DNA of 40,208 bases from a virus, in the IMG/VR virus record IMGVR_UViG_3300042731_006219, positions 1 through 40,208 of that record, one strand, 5' to 3'. Position numbers and translations under genes: made by a program. The notes under the pieces are model-generated. The model had not been told where the DNA came from, did not search any database, and saw only the letters and a program-made list of their open reading frames with translations. How positions within the stretch are numbered: position 1 is the first letter of the stretch; each line of letters begins with the position of its first letter. Shown in pieces: positions 40,015-40,208 of the stretch.

Positions 40015-40126
40015 AGTAGAATTAATACAGCTATACAAGAAAGAAAAATGTATTAAAGGAAAATATGTAAAAATAGAGGATGATGAATTATTTGACTGGT
40101 GCTATGAAAAAATAATTAAAAAATGA
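39998..40126 (+). CDS. Small charged protein, near-copy of the gene at 1-110
   Basis: A complete 42-residue protein (MTNWSKVELIQLYKKEKCIK, then YVKIEDDELFDWCYEKIIKK). From 40032 on, 70 bases are identical to 1-70, then three mismatches, then 15 identical bases, after which the sequences diverge. It overlaps the next start by 4 nt. Confidence 0.65.
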   Translation: MTNWSKVELIQLYKKEKCIKGKYVKIEDDELFDWCYEKIIKK

Positions 40127-40208
40127 AACTAATCTACGAAAAGATAGAATTTGAAAAAATTCCTAAAAGAAATGTTCCTGATCAATATAACGTGATTGAA
40201 AAGAAATT
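40123..40208 (+). CDS. Partial gene at right edge
   Basis: An ORF opening ATGAAACTAATC at 40123 and still open at the window end (MKLIYEKIEFEKIPKRNVPD...). It overlaps the upstream stop. It does not match the DUF5131 gene that follows the near-copy at the left edge. No family recognised from 28 residues. Confidence 0.45.
   Translation, partial: MKLIYEKIEFEKIPKRNVPDQYNVIEKK

Noticed and set aside
1-40208. Search for a CRISPR array (regularly spaced 25-40 nt repeats)
   Set aside because: No regular repeat-spacer pattern was seen on either strand by eye. The only repeats found are the 111-bp promoter pair, the separator motifs and the end repeat.

Overview
The window looks like most of the genome of an AT-rich tailed phage (siphovirus type) of a Bacteroidota host. 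The evidence is a complete set of virion genes, promoters of the Bacteroidota form TTTG-N19-21-TAnnTTTG, little use of Shine-Dalgarno sites, and four secreted-type proteins whose predicted signal peptides end just before Gln, as is common in Bacteroidota. No integrase, DNA polymerase, tRNA or rRNA gene was seen.

Layout. (1) 1-3778: small early genes on +, including a DUF5131 (Gp37/Gp68) protein, an ASCH-like protein and an XRE regulator. (2) 3783-7438: a compact overlapping cassette that is the most interesting part: Csf1-like, Csf2/Cas7-like RAMP, CysH-like PAPS-reductase family enzyme, a SANT/HTH-like small protein, and Csf3/Cas5-like RAMP. This is the protein set of a type IV-B-like CRISPR-Cas effector. 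I see no CRISPR array, no Cas6/Csf5, no DinG and no adaptation gene. (3) 7446-8396: replication-initiator-like protein. (4) 8413-17635: terminase, then tail genes through the tape measure, with an HNH endonuclease inserted. (5) 17636-17868: a ribbon-helix-helix repressor gene on the minus strand, divergent from the head operon across a symmetric promoter. (6) 17886-29270: head protease/scaffold, major capsid, portal, connector, four signal-peptide proteins including a beta-helix tailspike-like protein, holin-like proteins and a permuted NlpC/P60-like putative lysin, ending in a strong terminator.

(7) 29334-31838: tandem operators and a promoter, then eight small unrelated genes separated by TTATAACG/GTTATAA-type sequences. 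One of the separators (30370-30464) has the architecture of an integron attC site. A bidirectional terminator follows. (8) 31955-34700: ten tiny genes on the minus strand driven by a 111-bp promoter that is present twice, perfectly conserved, with three operator dyads in each copy. (9) 34883-40208: a rightward early operon with a small regulator, RecT annealing protein, DUF1351-like coiled-coil protein, PD-(D/E)XK exonuclease, RNA ligase and small genes. Its last complete gene is nearly identical to the truncated gene at base 1. The early operon therefore probably continues into region 1 in a circular or permuted genome, or in a close variant, which would place the CRISPR-like cassette downstream of the recombination genes and upstream of replication and packaging.

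Working model: early transcription from 34858 runs through recombination genes, the csf-like cassette and the replication gene; late transcription starts near 8401 (terminase/tail) and 17865 (head); the minus-strand block is an independently repressed set of accessory genes. Functions are read from motifs by eye; no database search was run.
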